Positions 1-9,068 of a DNA stretch of 64,000 bases are shown one piece after another (within the stretch, counting starts at the first letter, position 1; each line of letters starts with the position of its first letter). The DNA is from Stenotrophomonas sp. 24(2023) (GTDB lineage: Bacteria > Pseudomonadota > Gammaproteobacteria > Xanthomonadales > Xanthomonadaceae). Both the position numbers and the translations under genes were made by a program. The notes beneath the pieces are model-generated. The model was not told the DNA's origin and searched no databases. It was given only the letters and a program-made list of their open reading frames with translations. Location: positions 1,612,001 through 1,676,000 of the forward strand of contig NZ_CP133160.1 in the NCBI RefSeq assembly GCF_030913365.1. The letters run 5' to 3'.

Positions 1-559
1 TGATCTCCACCAGCCCGGGCGGCATGCTGGCCGGGTTGGCCTGCAGCTGCGCGGCCGACGAGCTCAGCCCCATCGCCCACACGGCGCCCAGGCCCAGGTA
101 GGCCGAGGCGCCGGCGGCACGGTAGTCCATGCGCAGGTCGGTGCGACGGGCCAAGGCGCGTACCAGCAGGCCACCAAACACCAGCGAGAACCCCCAGCTC
201 AGCAACGACGCGAGCATGCTGACCAGCCCCACGTACACCACCGCGCCGCGCCCGGTGCGCGGCACCCGTGCCAGCAGCGCGATGAAGCGTGCCACCACCG
301 GCGCGGTCGCCACGGCATAGCCACCGATGACCACGAAGGCCATCTGCATGGTGAAGGGAATCAGGCTCCAGAAGCCTTCGCCGAACGACTGCGCGGTGGT
401 CTGCGGCGAACTGCCGAAGCCCATCGCCGCCAGCGCGACGATGACCACGCCGAGCACCGCGAACACGTATGCATCCGGGAACCACTTTTCCGCCCAGGCC
501 GCCGAGCGCAACGCGGCGCGCGCCATCCAGCCATCCTGTCCTGCTGCCGTCACGGCCAT
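1..559 (-). CDS. Short-chain fatty acid transporter, AtoE family (3' end outside the window)
   Basis: Membrane permease of the AtoE/SCFA_trans family, which takes up short-chain fatty acids such as acetoacetate or butyrate. Only the first 186 codons are present; the gene runs off the left edge. The start is the ATG at 559-557, preceded by a good ribosome site (GGAGGGTGGGCG). The cytoplasmic N-terminus is followed by hydrophobic segments in the AtoE pattern. These are a W-F-P-D-A stretch near residue 26, then FWSLIPFTMQMAFVV near residue 63, and LLSWGFSLVFGGLLVRALAR near residue 118, all with close counterparts in E. coli AtoE. No ato catabolic genes are adjacent in the window, so the exact substrate is open. 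Family assignment is firm; substrate is inferred. Confidence 0.8.
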   Translation of the reverse strand, partial: MAVTAAGQDGWMARAALRSAAWAEKWFPDAYVFAVLGVVIVALAAMGFGSSPQTTAQSFGEGFWSLIPFTMQMAFVVIGGYAVATAPVVARFIALLARVPRTGRGAVVYVGLVSMLASLLSWGFSLVFGGLLVRALARRTDLRMDYRAAGASAYLGLGAVWAMGLSSSAAQLQANPASMPPGLVEI

Positions 560-652
560 CGCCCACCCTCCCCGGTTCGATGGATCGATTCTCGGTGGCG
601 CGGGCGGGGCTGTCAGTCGCCTATTGGTCGTAGGCAGGGGCGGACCGGTCGA

Positions 653-669
653 TCCACGCCCTGCGTGGA
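653..669. repeat. Short inverted repeat between ubiA and the SCFA transporter
   Basis: A 7-bp stem (TCCACGC / GCGTGGA) with a three-base loop, in the gap between two minus-strand genes. The stem is the same as the core of the GTAG REP repeats seen after mnmG. It is therefore either a degenerate Stenotrophomonas REP unit lacking the GTAG head or a weak attenuator. No T-tract follows on either strand. Confidence 0.45.
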
Positions 670-694
670 GGCCCCGCCACACCCCTGCACCGAC

Positions 695-1588
695 TCAGCG
701 CAGCGCCAGGTCCAGCGCCAGGCCGGCGAACAGCGCTGCGCCTACCCAGTTGTTGTGCAGGAATGCCTTGAAGCACGGCTCGCGCTCGCGATGGCGGGCC
801 AGCCAGAATTCATAGGCCACCAGCCCACCCGCCACCAGCAGGCCCAGCACGTACCAGCCGCCCAGCCCGCCGCGCACGCCCACCAGCGCCATCGTGGCCA
901 GGAACAAGGCGTACAGCACCCCCTGGATCACCAGGTCCAGTTCACCGAACAGGATGGCCGTGGAGCGCGAGCCCATCCTCAGGTCGTCATCGCGGTCGAC
1001 CATCGCATACCAGGTGTCATACGCGGTGGACCACAGGATGTTGGCCGCGTACAGCAGCCAGCCCAACGCCGGCACGTGCCCCTGCACGGCGGCGAACGCC
1101 ATCGGGATGCCCCAGCCGAACGCCATGCCCAGGTAGACCTGCGGCAGGTGGGTGTAGCGCTTCAGGTAGGGGTAGCTGGCGGCCAGGAAGATGCCGACGA
1201 AACTCAGGCCGATGGTCAGCCCGTTCATTGTCAGCACCAGGCCGAAGGCCACCAGCATCAGCACCGCGAACAGCGCCAGCGCGGCACGGCCACGCACCGC
1301 GCCACTGGCCAGCGGGCGATCCTTGGTGCGCTTGACGTGCGGATCCAGCCAGCGATCGGCGTAATCGTTGATGACGCAACCGGCCGAACGGGTCAGCCAG
1401 ACGCCGGCGCTGAACACGAACAGCGTCCACAGCGGCGGCAGGCCGCCGGCCGCCAGCCACAGTGCCCACCAGGTGGGCCAGAGCAGCAGCAGGGTGCCGA
1501 TCGGGCGGTCGGCGCGCATCAGTTTCCAGTAGTGCCGCCATTGGGGCGTGGGCGCAGTGGCCGGCGGCAGGGGGTGTTGGGAAGACAT
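695..1588 (-). CDS. ubiA: 4-hydroxybenzoate octaprenyltransferase
   Basis: Integral membrane prenyltransferase that attaches the octaprenyl chain to 4-hydroxybenzoate, the second committed step of ubiquinone synthesis. The 297-residue protein has the two Asp-rich prenyl-diphosphate/Mg binding motifs: NDYADRWLD near residue 74, and DRDDDLRMG near residue 200. The segment between R-A-D-R-P-I-G-T and the first Asp motif is also typical of UbiA. Many hydrophobic helices follow. The frame is open upstream for another 31 codons, but homologues begin close to MSSQHPLPP, so the ATG at 1588 is taken as the start. Length and motifs match the family. No ubiC is adjacent. It lies downstream of the wzc-type gene on the same strand, separated by a strong terminator, so it is probably transcribed separately. 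Confidence 0.95.
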   Translation of the reverse strand: MSSQHPLPPATAPTPQWRHYWKLMRADRPIGTLLLLWPTWWALWLAAGGLPPLWTLFVFSAGVWLTRSAGCVINDYADRWLDPHVKRTKDRPLASGAVRGRAALALFAVLMLVAFGLVLTMNGLTIGLSFVGIFLAASYPYLKRYTHLPQVYLGMAFGWGIPMAFAAVQGHVPALGWLLYAANILWSTAYDTWYAMVDRDDDLRMGSRSTAILFGELDLVIQGVLYALFLATMALVGVRGGLGGWYVLGLLVAGGLVAYEFWLARHREREPCFKAFLHNNWVGAALFAGLALDLALR

Positions 1589-1643
1589 GGTGCAAGGATA
1601 CTCCCCTGCCCCGCGGTTCCGGCAGCCCTGCCCTGGAACGACA

Positions 1644-1672
1644 GAGCCCGGTGCATGCAATGCACCGGGCTC
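1644..1672 (-). terminator. Hairpin terminator after the Wzc-like kinase gene
   Basis: A perfect 13-bp inverted repeat (GAGCCCGGTGCAT and its complement) with a three-base loop, just past the stop codon of the tyrosine kinase gene and before ubiA. The stem is GC-rich. The T-tract is weak, so it may be an imperfect intrinsic terminator. Confidence 0.7.
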
Positions 1673-1696
1673 CCGGGTCACACACCGGCCGTGGCG

Positions 1697-3922
1697 TCAG
1701 GCCTTGGCGTCGGATTTGTACTCGTAGTAGCCGTAGCTGTAGTAGCCGGTGGCACGCTTCTCCACCGCGTTGAAGATCGCGCCCTTGATCTGCACGCCGT
1801 TCTGTTCGAAACGGTGCAGCGTCAGCTCGATCTCCTTGGCCTGGTTCACGCCGAAACGGGTGACCAGCAGGCTGGAACCGGCATGGGTGGCGACCAGTGC
1901 GGGATCGGTCACGGCCAGGATCGGCGGGGTATCCACGATCACCAGGTCGTACTGCTTGGACACCGTTTCCAGCAGCTGCACGAAGCGCGGGTGCATCAGC
2001 AGTTCGGCGGGGTTGGGCGGAACATCGCCACGGACCATGTACTGCAGGTTGTCCATGCCGGCCGCCGTATGGATGGCATCCTCGATGGCCAGCTTGCCAC
2101 CGAGCACGTCGGACAGGCCATTGTGCTGGGACACGCCCAGCACCTTGTGCAGCGTGCCCTTGCGCATGTCGGCATCGATGACCAGCACGCGCTGGCCAGC
2201 CTGGGCGATGACGGCCGCCAGGTTGGCCGACACGAAGGTCTTGCCGACGCCCGGGCGCGGGCCGGAAATGGCCAGGATGTTGTTCTTCGCCTCGAGCATG
2301 GCGAAGTGCAGGCTGGTGCGCAGGCTGCGCAGCGCTTCCACGGTCGGGTCGGCCGGCGCGGTGATGGCCAGCAGGTGCTGGCGGCCATCGGCGATGACCC
2401 GCGTGCCGTGCTTGCCCTTGCGCAGCTTCGGCAGCGTGTTGGACACGCTGAGCGGAATGGCCGCGTACACCGGCAGGCCGAGCGCTTCGATATCCGCCGG
2501 GTCTTCGATGCCGGGGTTGAGCATGCGCTGCAGCAGCACCAGGACGATCGACAGGAACGCACCCAGCAGGGTCGCCACGCCGACGATCAGGGCCTTGCGC
2601 GGCTTGACCGGCTTTGCGATGTCCACCACGGCCGGGTCGACGATCCTGACATTGCCCACGGCACCGGCGCGGGCCACATCCAGCTGCTGTGCCTGGTTCA
2701 ACAGCGCGGTATACAGCTCATTGCTCACCTGCAGGTCGCGGGTCAGGCGCAACAGTTCCTGCTGGGTATCGGGCAACTGGCCGACCTGGCGCTGGAACCC
2801 TGCCTTGCGGCCTTCCAGGTCGCCGATCTGCTTGAGCAGCGCGCGGTAGGCGGGGTGTTCCTGGGTGAAGCTGCGGTCCATTTCCGCCTGCTTCAGGCGC
2901 AGCTGCTGGATGCTTGCCTCGACGGCCACTTCCTGTTCCAGCAGGCCCTTGGTCTGCAGCGTGATGTCCACCGAATTGGCACGCGACTGGTAGGCGGTCA
3001 TCGCCTCCTGCGCCTGCTCGACCTGGCGCCGGATGGTCGGCAGCTGGTCCTTGACGAACTGCAGCTGCGACGCCGCTTCGGCGGAGCTGCGGTCCACATT
3101 CTGGCGGACATAGCCTTCGGCGACCCGCTGGACCAGCGCCTCGGCACGCAGGGCATCGACGCTTTCGTAGCTGAGCTGCAGGATGCCCGAATCCTTCCCG
3201 CGCTCGAACGCCTTGATGTCTTCCTGGAGGTCGGCAATCACATCGAGCCGGCGCAGCTTGGTGAGGTTGAAGCGCGTGCCCGGGTTGGCATGCAGGGCCG
3301 CCACCTCCAGCGTCACGCCGCGGCCCGTGGCCGCCGTACCCACCTGGCCACGCAGCACCGGTTCGCCGTCCTGGTCGGAAAGGCTGAAGCTGCCCGGGGT
3401 GTCACCGGCTTCCAGCACCAGCGGGGTATCGACCATCAGCGCAGGTACGGTCAGCCGGTGGATGTCCAGGGTTTCGCCGCCCCAGCCATACCGGGTCAGC
3501 CCCAGCGGTGCCGATGCGATCTGCCCAGGATCCTGGGGCTTGAACCTGCGGGCGAGGAAACCGCCAACCAGCGGGAAGCGCTGGACCTCCACGGCGGTGT
3601 CCAGCTGCAGCTGGTCCACGGCGGTGCCAATGACCGTGCGCGACGTCAGCAATGCCACTTCGGTCGTGGCCGCGGTGCTTCCGCCTCCGCCCAGCGACGC
3701 CAGGTCCGCCAGCCCGGGGATCGAGGGCATCTTGGACTCGACCTGCACCATGGCCTGGGCCTGATAGACTGGCGCGGCGACAAGGGCATACACGACACTG
3801 GCGATGAAGAACAGCGCCGTGGCACCGATGATCCACCACTTGCGGTCCAGCAACGTTCCCAGAAGTTCCCGCAGATCAACTTCGTCGTCCTTGGCTACGC
3901 GTGCATCCGTTTGCTTAGTCAT
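1697..3922 (-). CDS. Wzc-like polysaccharide chain-length regulator and BY-type tyrosine kinase
   Basis: Inner-membrane protein controlling polymerisation and export of a capsule or exopolysaccharide through autophosphorylation. In the 741 residues: TM helix near 30-50, long periplasmic Wzz domain with coiled-coil stretches (about 225-420), second TM helix near 444-464, then a cytoplasmic kinase domain. Walker A GPRPGVGKT is at 554-562, the BY-kinase A' motif VLVIDADMRKG near 579, and Walker B IVDTPP near 662. The C-terminus carries six tyrosines in eight residues (YYSYGYYEY, 727-735), the typical phosphorylation tail. The fused Wzz-kinase layout is the proteobacterial form. The start is ATG 3922 rather than an in-frame one 33 codons upstream, because homologues begin near this point and GTGGAAG lies before it. 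No Wza exporter or Wzb phosphatase gene is in the window. Confidence 0.92.
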   Translation of the reverse strand: MTKQTDARVAKDDEVDLRELLGTLLDRKWWIIGATALFFIASVVYALVAAPVYQAQAMVQVESKMPSIPGLADLASLGGGGSTAATTEVALLTSRTVIGTAVDQLQLDTAVEVQRFPLVGGFLARRFKPQDPGQIASAPLGLTRYGWGGETLDIHRLTVPALMVDTPLVLEAGDTPGSFSLSDQDGEPVLRGQVGTAATGRGVTLEVAALHANPGTRFNLTKLRRLDVIADLQEDIKAFERGKDSGILQLSYESVDALRAEALVQRVAEGYVRQNVDRSSAEAASQLQFVKDQLPTIRRQVEQAQEAMTAYQSRANSVDITLQTKGLLEQEVAVEASIQQLRLKQAEMDRSFTQEHPAYRALLKQIGDLEGRKAGFQRQVGQLPDTQQELLRLTRDLQVSNELYTALLNQAQQLDVARAGAVGNVRIVDPAVVDIAKPVKPRKALIVGVATLLGAFLSIVLVLLQRMLNPGIEDPADIEALGLPVYAAIPLSVSNTLPKLRKGKHGTRVIADGRQHLLAITAPADPTVEALRSLRTSLHFAMLEAKNNILAISGPRPGVGKTFVSANLAAVIAQAGQRVLVIDADMRKGTLHKVLGVSQHNGLSDVLGGKLAIEDAIHTAAGMDNLQYMVRGDVPPNPAELLMHPRFVQLLETVSKQYDLVIVDTPPILAVTDPALVATHAGSSLLVTRFGVNQAKEIELTLHRFEQNGVQIKGAIFNAVEKRATGYYSYGYYEYKSDAKA

Positions 3923-4540
3923 CGCTTCCACTTCATATCGGGAACTATCGTCATATCCGACGGTTCGTACTGATTCCACAACCGCACGCTTCGCGCAAGC
4001 GGCTCCCTGCCTGGGCGGCATCGATCAAGGCTGAGGTGCCCGCCTCCCCGGACACCGGCACACCACTGGCCAGGCCCCCCGGGTACAGCCAGCCTGTCAG
4101 CATACCCCATATCGGTTCCTCCTGCCCCGGGCACGGCCCCCGGCAGGCGCGCAGGACGGCCCACGAACGGGCGATGCGCCCGCCCGTCCGCCCCGCCGGA
4201 AGGGTGGCGCTGTTATCATCGCCGACCCTCTGGCGGCCATCCGGCCACGCATTTCCCACCGGGGAGCAGTGATACGCAGCATGCAACGGCGCCGCTGGCA
4301 GCCACCGGCACCCTCTACGCGCACAGCGCGATGCGTGCCGCAGACCACTGGCCCGCAGACGTGCCAGGCGCCGGCCGGGCCGACGCCGTGTAGTACGATC
4401 CGCAGGCTGGGAAGGTACGCCTGCCAGGGCCCGGGACGCCATGGGCCGCATTGCGGCGCATCCACTGCAGGAAGCACAGCCGGAAAGCATGGGGCGCGTT
4501 CGCCCTCCTTTCCGCTCAACATGAAATGGACATTGGATCA
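3923..4540. other. 618-bp divergent intergenic region of the polysaccharide locus
   Basis: Non-coding stretch between the divergent wzc-type gene and ugd. Short open frames exist on both strands, but none shows a recognisable domain, a convincing ribosome site or plausible composition. It must contain the promoters for both directions. I could not find a JUMPstart element or a confident -35/-10 pair. The length suggests a long leader or several regulator sites. Confidence 0.5.
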
Positions 4541-5707
4541 ATGAAGATTGCTGTTGCCGGAACCGGCTATGTGGGTTTATCCAACGCGATACTGCTCGCC
4601 CAGAACCACCAGGTGGTGGCCTTCGATATCTCCGCTGAGCGTGTCGACAGGATCAACGCACGGATATCGCCGGTAGCAGATCCGGAAATCGAGGCCTACC
4701 TGGCCGACCGCGCACTGGACCTGCGGGCGACCCTTGATCCACGCCAGGCCTGCGAAGGCGCCGCGTTCGTCGTCATCGCCACCCCCACCGACTACGACCC
4801 CGCGACGGACTGCTTCAACATCGCGTCCGTCGAATCGGTGGTGCGCGACGTCCTGACGATCAATCCCTCGGCGGTGATGGTCATCAAGTCCACGGTACCC
4901 GTGGGCTGCACGCAGCAGTTGAAGGAACGGTTCGCCACCGACAACATCATCTTCTCGCCCGAATTCCTGCGTGAGGGCCGGGCCTTGTACGACAACCTGC
5001 ACCCAAGCCGGATCATCGTGGGGGAGCGCTCCCCGCGTGCGGAGCAGTTCGCCGCCCTGCTGGCCGAGGGCGCGGTGGCCGAACAGATCCCGATGCTGTT
5101 CACCGATTCGAGCGAGGCGGAGGCCATCAAGCTGTTCGCCAACACCTACCTCGCCATGCGGGTGGCCTTCTTCAACGAACTCGATACCTACGCGGCATCG
5201 CACGGTCTGCAGACCCGGCAGATCATCGATGGTGTCGGCCTCGACCCCCGGATCGGCAGTCACTACAACAACCCGTCTTTCGGCTATGGCGGTTACTGCC
5301 TGCCCAAGGATACGAAACAGCTGCTGGCCAACTACCGCGATGTTCCGCAGAACCTCATCCACGCCATCGTGGAAGCAAACCGGACGCGCAAGGACTTCAT
5401 CGCCAACGAGATCATCCGGCGCAACCCGGGAACCGTCGGTATCTACCGGCTTACGATGAAGACCGGCTCGGACAATTTCCGTTCCTCGGCCATCCAGGGC
5501 GTCATGAAGCGCATAAAGGCCAAGGGCATCCAGGTGATTGTCCATGAGCCCTCCCACAAGGCCGGGCATTTCTTCCATTCCCCGGTCCGTACCTCGCTGG
5601 CCGAGTTCAAGCAGGAGGCCGATATCATTCTGGCGAACCGGCTCACGGATGAACTGGCCGACGTATCGGAGAAGGTCTTCACGCGCGACCTCTTTGGTGC
5701 GGACTGA
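4541..5707 (+). CDS. ugd: UDP-glucose 6-dehydrogenase
   Basis: Cytoplasmic enzyme oxidising UDP-glucose to UDP-glucuronate with two NAD+, supplying an acidic sugar to the polysaccharide made by this locus. The 388-residue protein follows E. coli Ugd almost throughout and has the same length. Features seen: Rossmann motif [10 protein letters not shown] near residue 8, the substrate-binding segment SPEFLREG followed by [10 protein letters not shown], the catalytic cysteine in GGYCLPKD, and a conserved DLFG end. The start is ATG 4541. An upstream in-frame ATG would add 30 residues not found in homologues. First gene of the plus-strand polysaccharide operon. It is the short enterobacterial type rather than the longer Ugd form, which suggests it travels with the polysaccharide cassette. 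Confidence 0.95.
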   Translation: MKIAVAGTGYVGLSNAILLAQNHQVVAFDISAERVDRINARISPVADPEIEAYLADRALDLRATLDPRQACEGAAFVVIATPTDYDPATDCFNIASVESVVRDVLTINPSAVMVIKSTVPVGCTQQLKERFATDNIIFSPEFLREGRALYDNLHPSRIIVGERSPRAEQFAALLAEGAVAEQIPMLFTDSSEAEAIKLFANTYLAMRVAFFNELDTYAASHGLQTRQIIDGVGLDPRIGSHYNNPSFGYGGYCLPKDTKQLLANYRDVPQNLIHAIVEANRTRKDFIANEIIRRNPGTVGIYRLTMKTGSDNFRSSAIQGVMKRIKAKGIQVIVHEPSHKAGHFFHSPVRTSLAEFKQEADIILANRLTDELADVSEKVFTRDLFGAD

Positions 5708-5769
5708 GTACCGGCTGCGTCATGCCGGCCCACCCGCCTCATCATGAAGACAGTCCCCTCCAGGCGTCC

Positions 5770-6303
5770 ATGTCCATGTCATTCCAGCATTTCAAGCATG
5801 ACCTGAGGGCCAACCAGTGGTCGGGCCCGAAGGCGCTGCTTGCCCCGTTCCTGTCACCGGCGATCCTGTTGCTGCTCCTGCACCGCAGCGCGGTGATGCT
5901 GCGGCGCATCCCGCTGGCCGGGAAGCCCTTGTCCCTGCTGGCCTGGCGCCTGAACACCCTGCTGACGTCGTGCCATATCAATCCCCGGTGCACGATCGGC
6001 GGTGGTCTGTTCCTTCCCCATCCTGCGGCGATCGTGATGGGTGAGCGCGTCCGCATCGGCAGCGATGTCACGATCTACCAGAGTGTCACCCTGGGCACTT
6101 CGCTGCCGGGGTCTTCGGCGTATCCGACCATCGAGGACAACGTCACGATCTATGCCGGGGCCGTCATCGTCGGTGGCGTCACCATCGGCCAGGGGGCGGT
6201 CATCGGCGCCAACGCGTTCGTCAATACCGATGTCCCGGCCGGTGCCCTGTTCGCGGGTGTTCCCGCCCGTGACGTTTCCAACCGGGCGGCACGCGGCACG
6301 TGA
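5770..6303 (+). CDS. Left-handed beta-helix acetyltransferase, serine O-acetyltransferase/WcaB-like
   Basis: Hexapeptide-repeat O-acetyltransferase. About 177 residues, shorter than housekeeping CysE (about 270), because the N-terminal SAT helical domain is missing and replaced by a hydrophobic segment near residues 25-45 (FLSPAILLLLL). The C-terminal half has the isoleucine-patch repeats of the LbH fold (IGGGLFLPHP, VTLGTS, ITIGQGAVIGA) and the catalytic histidine in the FLPHP context. In this operon it most likely acetylates a sugar of the repeat unit or a lipid-linked intermediate, not serine. Start uncertain: ATG 5770 and 5776 are both possible, and an ATG at 5722 is in frame. The stop overlaps the GTG of the next gene, so translation is coupled. 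Confidence 0.75.
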   Translation: MSMSFQHFKHDLRANQWSGPKALLAPFLSPAILLLLLHRSAVMLRRIPLAGKPLSLLAWRLNTLLTSCHINPRCTIGGGLFLPHPAAIVMGERVRIGSDVTIYQSVTLGTSLPGSSAYPTIEDNVTIYAGAVIVGGVTIGQGAVIGANAFVNTDVPAGALFAGVPARDVSNRAARGT

Positions 6304-7742
6304 AGAAGCTCCACGCTCTGCTGCCGATGCTCGCGGTTCCGCTGTCGATGGTGCTTGCCATTGCCGCCATGCTGGGCATACAGCTGCTCGCCCCGCACCT
6401 GCTGACGGCGGGCGAATACGCGCGCTTCTCGACGTTGTGGTCGATTGGCCAGCTGCTGTCGGTCGCACTGTTTGAATGGCTCCGCATATCGACACTGCGC
6501 TTCTCCCACACCCATGGCCAATGCGTACCCGGCTATGCCATTCCCCTCAAGCGTGGCTACACCCGGCTTGCGGCGGGTGCCATTGTCCTGGCCGCCCTGC
6601 TGCTGGTGCTCAAGGATGCCTTTACCCTGGCGATGGCGGCTGCGGCCTGCCTGTTCTTCGCCACCACGAAGGGCTGCTTCGATGGGCAGCAGGCGTTCTT
6701 CCGCGCCGGTGAGATGAACAGGAACTACGCGCTGTCCTGGACCGCCAGCGGCGCCACCGGGCTGCTGCTGTTCACCCTTGTCGCCCATCACTACGGTGAC
6801 GCCACGCTGTCCATCACGGCGCTTGCCTTCTCCTATGCAGTCAGTGCCCTGGTGTTTGGACGCATGTCGCACCGGATGGCGCCACCGCCGGCAGGTGCAC
6901 CGACCGAAAAGCTCGCGGCAATCTTCCGCTACGGAACCTTCATCTCCATCTCATCCGTGGCCACGGCACTGTTTCCCGCGCTGGTCAGGGCGCTCGCCCT
7001 GGCCTGGGGCAACGATGCGGACCTGGCGGGCAACCTGCTGGTGATCGACCTGACGCAGCGGATACTGCTTGCGGCAGGCACCGTCATCAACATCGTCATC
7101 CTGACCAAGGCCATCCGCCTGATGGACAGCCGCGATGTCGTCGCCTCCACGCATACGCAGGTACTGGGCACCTCCCTGCTGCTGCTTCCCTGCATCGCCG
7201 GCTTCCTGGTGGTGTACCCGCAGATCGGCGAACTGTTCCCACCGCCTGCGCTCAAGGATGCCTTCCTCGCCTCCGCGTTCCCGGCCACTGTTTCAGCCGG
7301 CCTGATCGCGCTGCGCATCTACGCGATCGATCCATTGTTCGTCATATCGAAGAAGACGCACCTGGCAATCTGGGGAACGCTGGTATCCATCGCCACCCAC
7401 GTGGTGGTGGCGTGGGTGCTCCAGGACCGCTGGGGCCCGACGGCCGATGCACTGCTGAACGTACCGCTGCTGGTCGCGGCCTGCGCCGGCCTGGTCACAT
7501 CAGCCACCCTGGCCCAGTGCACGGTGGGCGCCCGTCTCCCCGCCGGATCCATCGCGCTGCTCTGCGGGTTCTCGGCCGTCCTGTACGGCGCTGCTTCGCT
7601 GGTGCATGCCGACAGCGCCCTCATCAGCCTGGTCGCGCGCACCGCCGTGGGCAGCATTGCCTACGCCCTGCTCATGGCCCTGCCCGGCCGGAACCTGATG
7701 GCCCTCCTCCGGCGCACTCCACCCCCGACTGCGCAGCACTGA
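6300..7742 (+). CDS. Wzx-like polysaccharide flippase (MOP/PST superfamily)
   Basis: Predicted multi-helix membrane protein of 480 residues that would move the lipid-linked repeat unit across the inner membrane. It begins with GTG 6300, overlapping the stop of the acetyltransferase gene by four bases. Many hydrophobic helices are visible from residue 8 to the end, in the spacing of the polysaccharide transporter family. There is no clear short signature, so the assignment rests on topology, length and operon position between an acetyltransferase and a Wzy-like protein. An alternative is another multi-pass assembly protein of the locus. Confidence 0.7.
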   Translation: MKKLHALLPMLAVPLSMVLAIAAMLGIQLLAPHLLTAGEYARFSTLWSIGQLLSVALFEWLRISTLRFSHTHGQCVPGYAIPLKRGYTRLAAGAIVLAALLLVLKDAFTLAMAAAACLFFATTKGCFDGQQAFFRAGEMNRNYALSWTASGATGLLLFTLVAHHYGDATLSITALAFSYAVSALVFGRMSHRMAPPPAGAPTEKLAAIFRYGTFISISSVATALFPALVRALALAWGNDADLAGNLLVIDLTQRILLAAGTVINIVILTKAIRLMDSRDVVASTHTQVLGTSLLLLPCIAGFLVVYPQIGELFPPPALKDAFLASAFPATVSAGLIALRIYAIDPLFVISKKTHLAIWGTLVSIATHVVVAWVLQDRWGPTADALLNVPLLVAACAGLVTSATLAQCTVGARLPAGSIALLCGFSAVLYGAASLVHADSALISLVARTAVGSIAYALLMALPGRNLMALLRRTPPPTAQH

Positions 7743-7745
7743 CCC

Positions 7746-9068
7746 ATGCCCATGAACGCAATCCAGACCCGAACACTGTCCCTGCGCCTGGCACCGGCAT
7801 GGATCGGCGCATTCGTCATTGCGAAGGTCGCCTATCTGCTGCTGGTCCAGGACGAAAACAGCCCCACACCCATCGATGAGCTGCTGTGCCTGCTGCTGCT
7901 CCCGACGATCGCGCTGGGCCTGGTCAAGCGCTGGCGCCTGCATGCCTCGCTGCTTGTTCCCTTCGGGCTGTTCTCGCTCATCGGCATTGTTTCAGCCCTG
8001 CTGTCACCCTATGGCGGCGTTCCCCAGCCGTTGGCCAGCCTGTACGACGCCGCGCTGGAATCGAAGCTGCTGATCGTCTTCCTGGCCTTCCATATCATTT
8101 CATCCCGGTCCACCGCACACCGGAAGGACCTTGCCCAGATCTGCTGGATATTCGTCCTGTTGGGCCTGGTCAATGCCCCCTTCGTGGTGGTGGACCTGTT
8201 CTCCAGCGGTACCGGCATCCACGGCCAGGCACTGGTTCCCCGGGTCGGCCTCTTCCAGCCCAATGGCATCTTCTACTCCCACACGGAAAGCGTCTGGGTG
8301 ATGCTGATCGCCAGCGGCTGCGCCTATTACCTGTTCCTGGAGCGCAAGTCGCCGTTCCGCCTGCTCTCACTGGCACTGATCACCTCGCTGGTGGTGCTGC
8401 ACTTCTCGGCCAAGGAAACCATCGCGCTGTTCTGTGCGGCGTTCTTCATCATCAATGCCGGCCGCGGCTCGGCCATGCGCCTGATGTGGGGCGCCGGCCT
8501 GCTCGGGCTGGTCCTCACCGTCTGGAACTTCACCCCGGTCGGCGCGGCCGTGTCCGGCCAGCTGTCCTACTACCTGGGACAGGGCAGTGAAGACATGGCA
8601 CGCACGGCGCTGACAACGACATCGGTCAAGATCGCCAACGACAGTTTCCCGCTCGGCAGCGGCGCAGGCACGTTCGCCAGCGCACCGTCGTACAAGCTCG
8701 GCTACAGCGACGTCTACCGGGTCTACGGCCTGGATCGCGTCTACGGGATTTCCCAGGAAACGGGAAACTTCATCACCGACGTGTTCTGGCCCAAGATCCT
8801 TGGGCAGTCCGGCTACATCGGCCTGATCGCCTATCTGCTCTTCGCATTCCGCCTGGGCCTTCCGGCAGTACGCCGCTATTCCAGCGCGCGCTCCCACGGT
8901 TCCGCACTGGCCAGCATGGCCTGGATCGCCGCGATGGTCATCTCGCTGGCATCGGTCCCTTTCAACAATGAATTCTTCCTCATTGCCCTCGGCGCCTTCC
9001 TGGCGTTTGCCAGGACCGAGCCGTCCCCATCCGCCACCAAGGAGTTCTCCTCCCATGAAGGGAAATGA
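7746..9068 (+). CDS. Wzy-like O-antigen/exopolysaccharide polymerase
   Basis: 440-residue protein with about ten predicted membrane helices and a large periplasmic loop around residues 275-350. The loop contains a G-S-G-A-G-T-F element and an acidic/aromatic stretch, the arrangement seen in Wzy polymerases and WaaL ligases (O-antigen_lig fold). It would join repeat units in the periplasm. Wzy proteins are poorly conserved, so the call relies on topology and on the neighbouring flippase, kinase and transferases. ATG 7746 is chosen; a second ATG lies two codons later. The end overlaps the start of the acyltransferase gene by 14 bases. Confidence 0.7.
   Translation: MPMNAIQTRTLSLRLAPAWIGAFVIAKVAYLLLVQDENSPTPIDELLCLLLLPTIALGLVKRWRLHASLLVPFGLFSLIGIVSALLSPYGGVPQPLASLYDAALESKLLIVFLAFHIISSRSTAHRKDLAQICWIFVLLGLVNAPFVVVDLFSSGTGIHGQALVPRVGLFQPNGIFYSHTESVWVMLIASGCAYYLFLERKSPFRLLSLALITSLVVLHFSAKETIALFCAAFFIINAGRGSAMRLMWGAGLLGLVLTVWNFTPVGAAVSGQLSYYLGQGSEDMARTALTTTSVKIANDSFPLGSGAGTFASAPSYKLGYSDVYRVYGLDRVYGISQETGNFITDVFWPKILGQSGYIGLIAYLLFAFRLGLPAVRRYSSARSHGSALASMAWIAAMVISLASVPFNNEFFLIALGAFLAFARTEPSPSATKEFSSHEGK

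Noticed and set aside
665..3973. Long plus-strand open frame of over 1000 codons
   Set aside because: It lies antisense to ubiA and the Wzc-like gene, has Gln/His/Arg-rich low-quality composition and no domain; an artefact of high GC.
3923..4540. JUMPstart/ops element for the polysaccharide operon
   Set aside because: No match to the GGCGGTAG-type core in this region.
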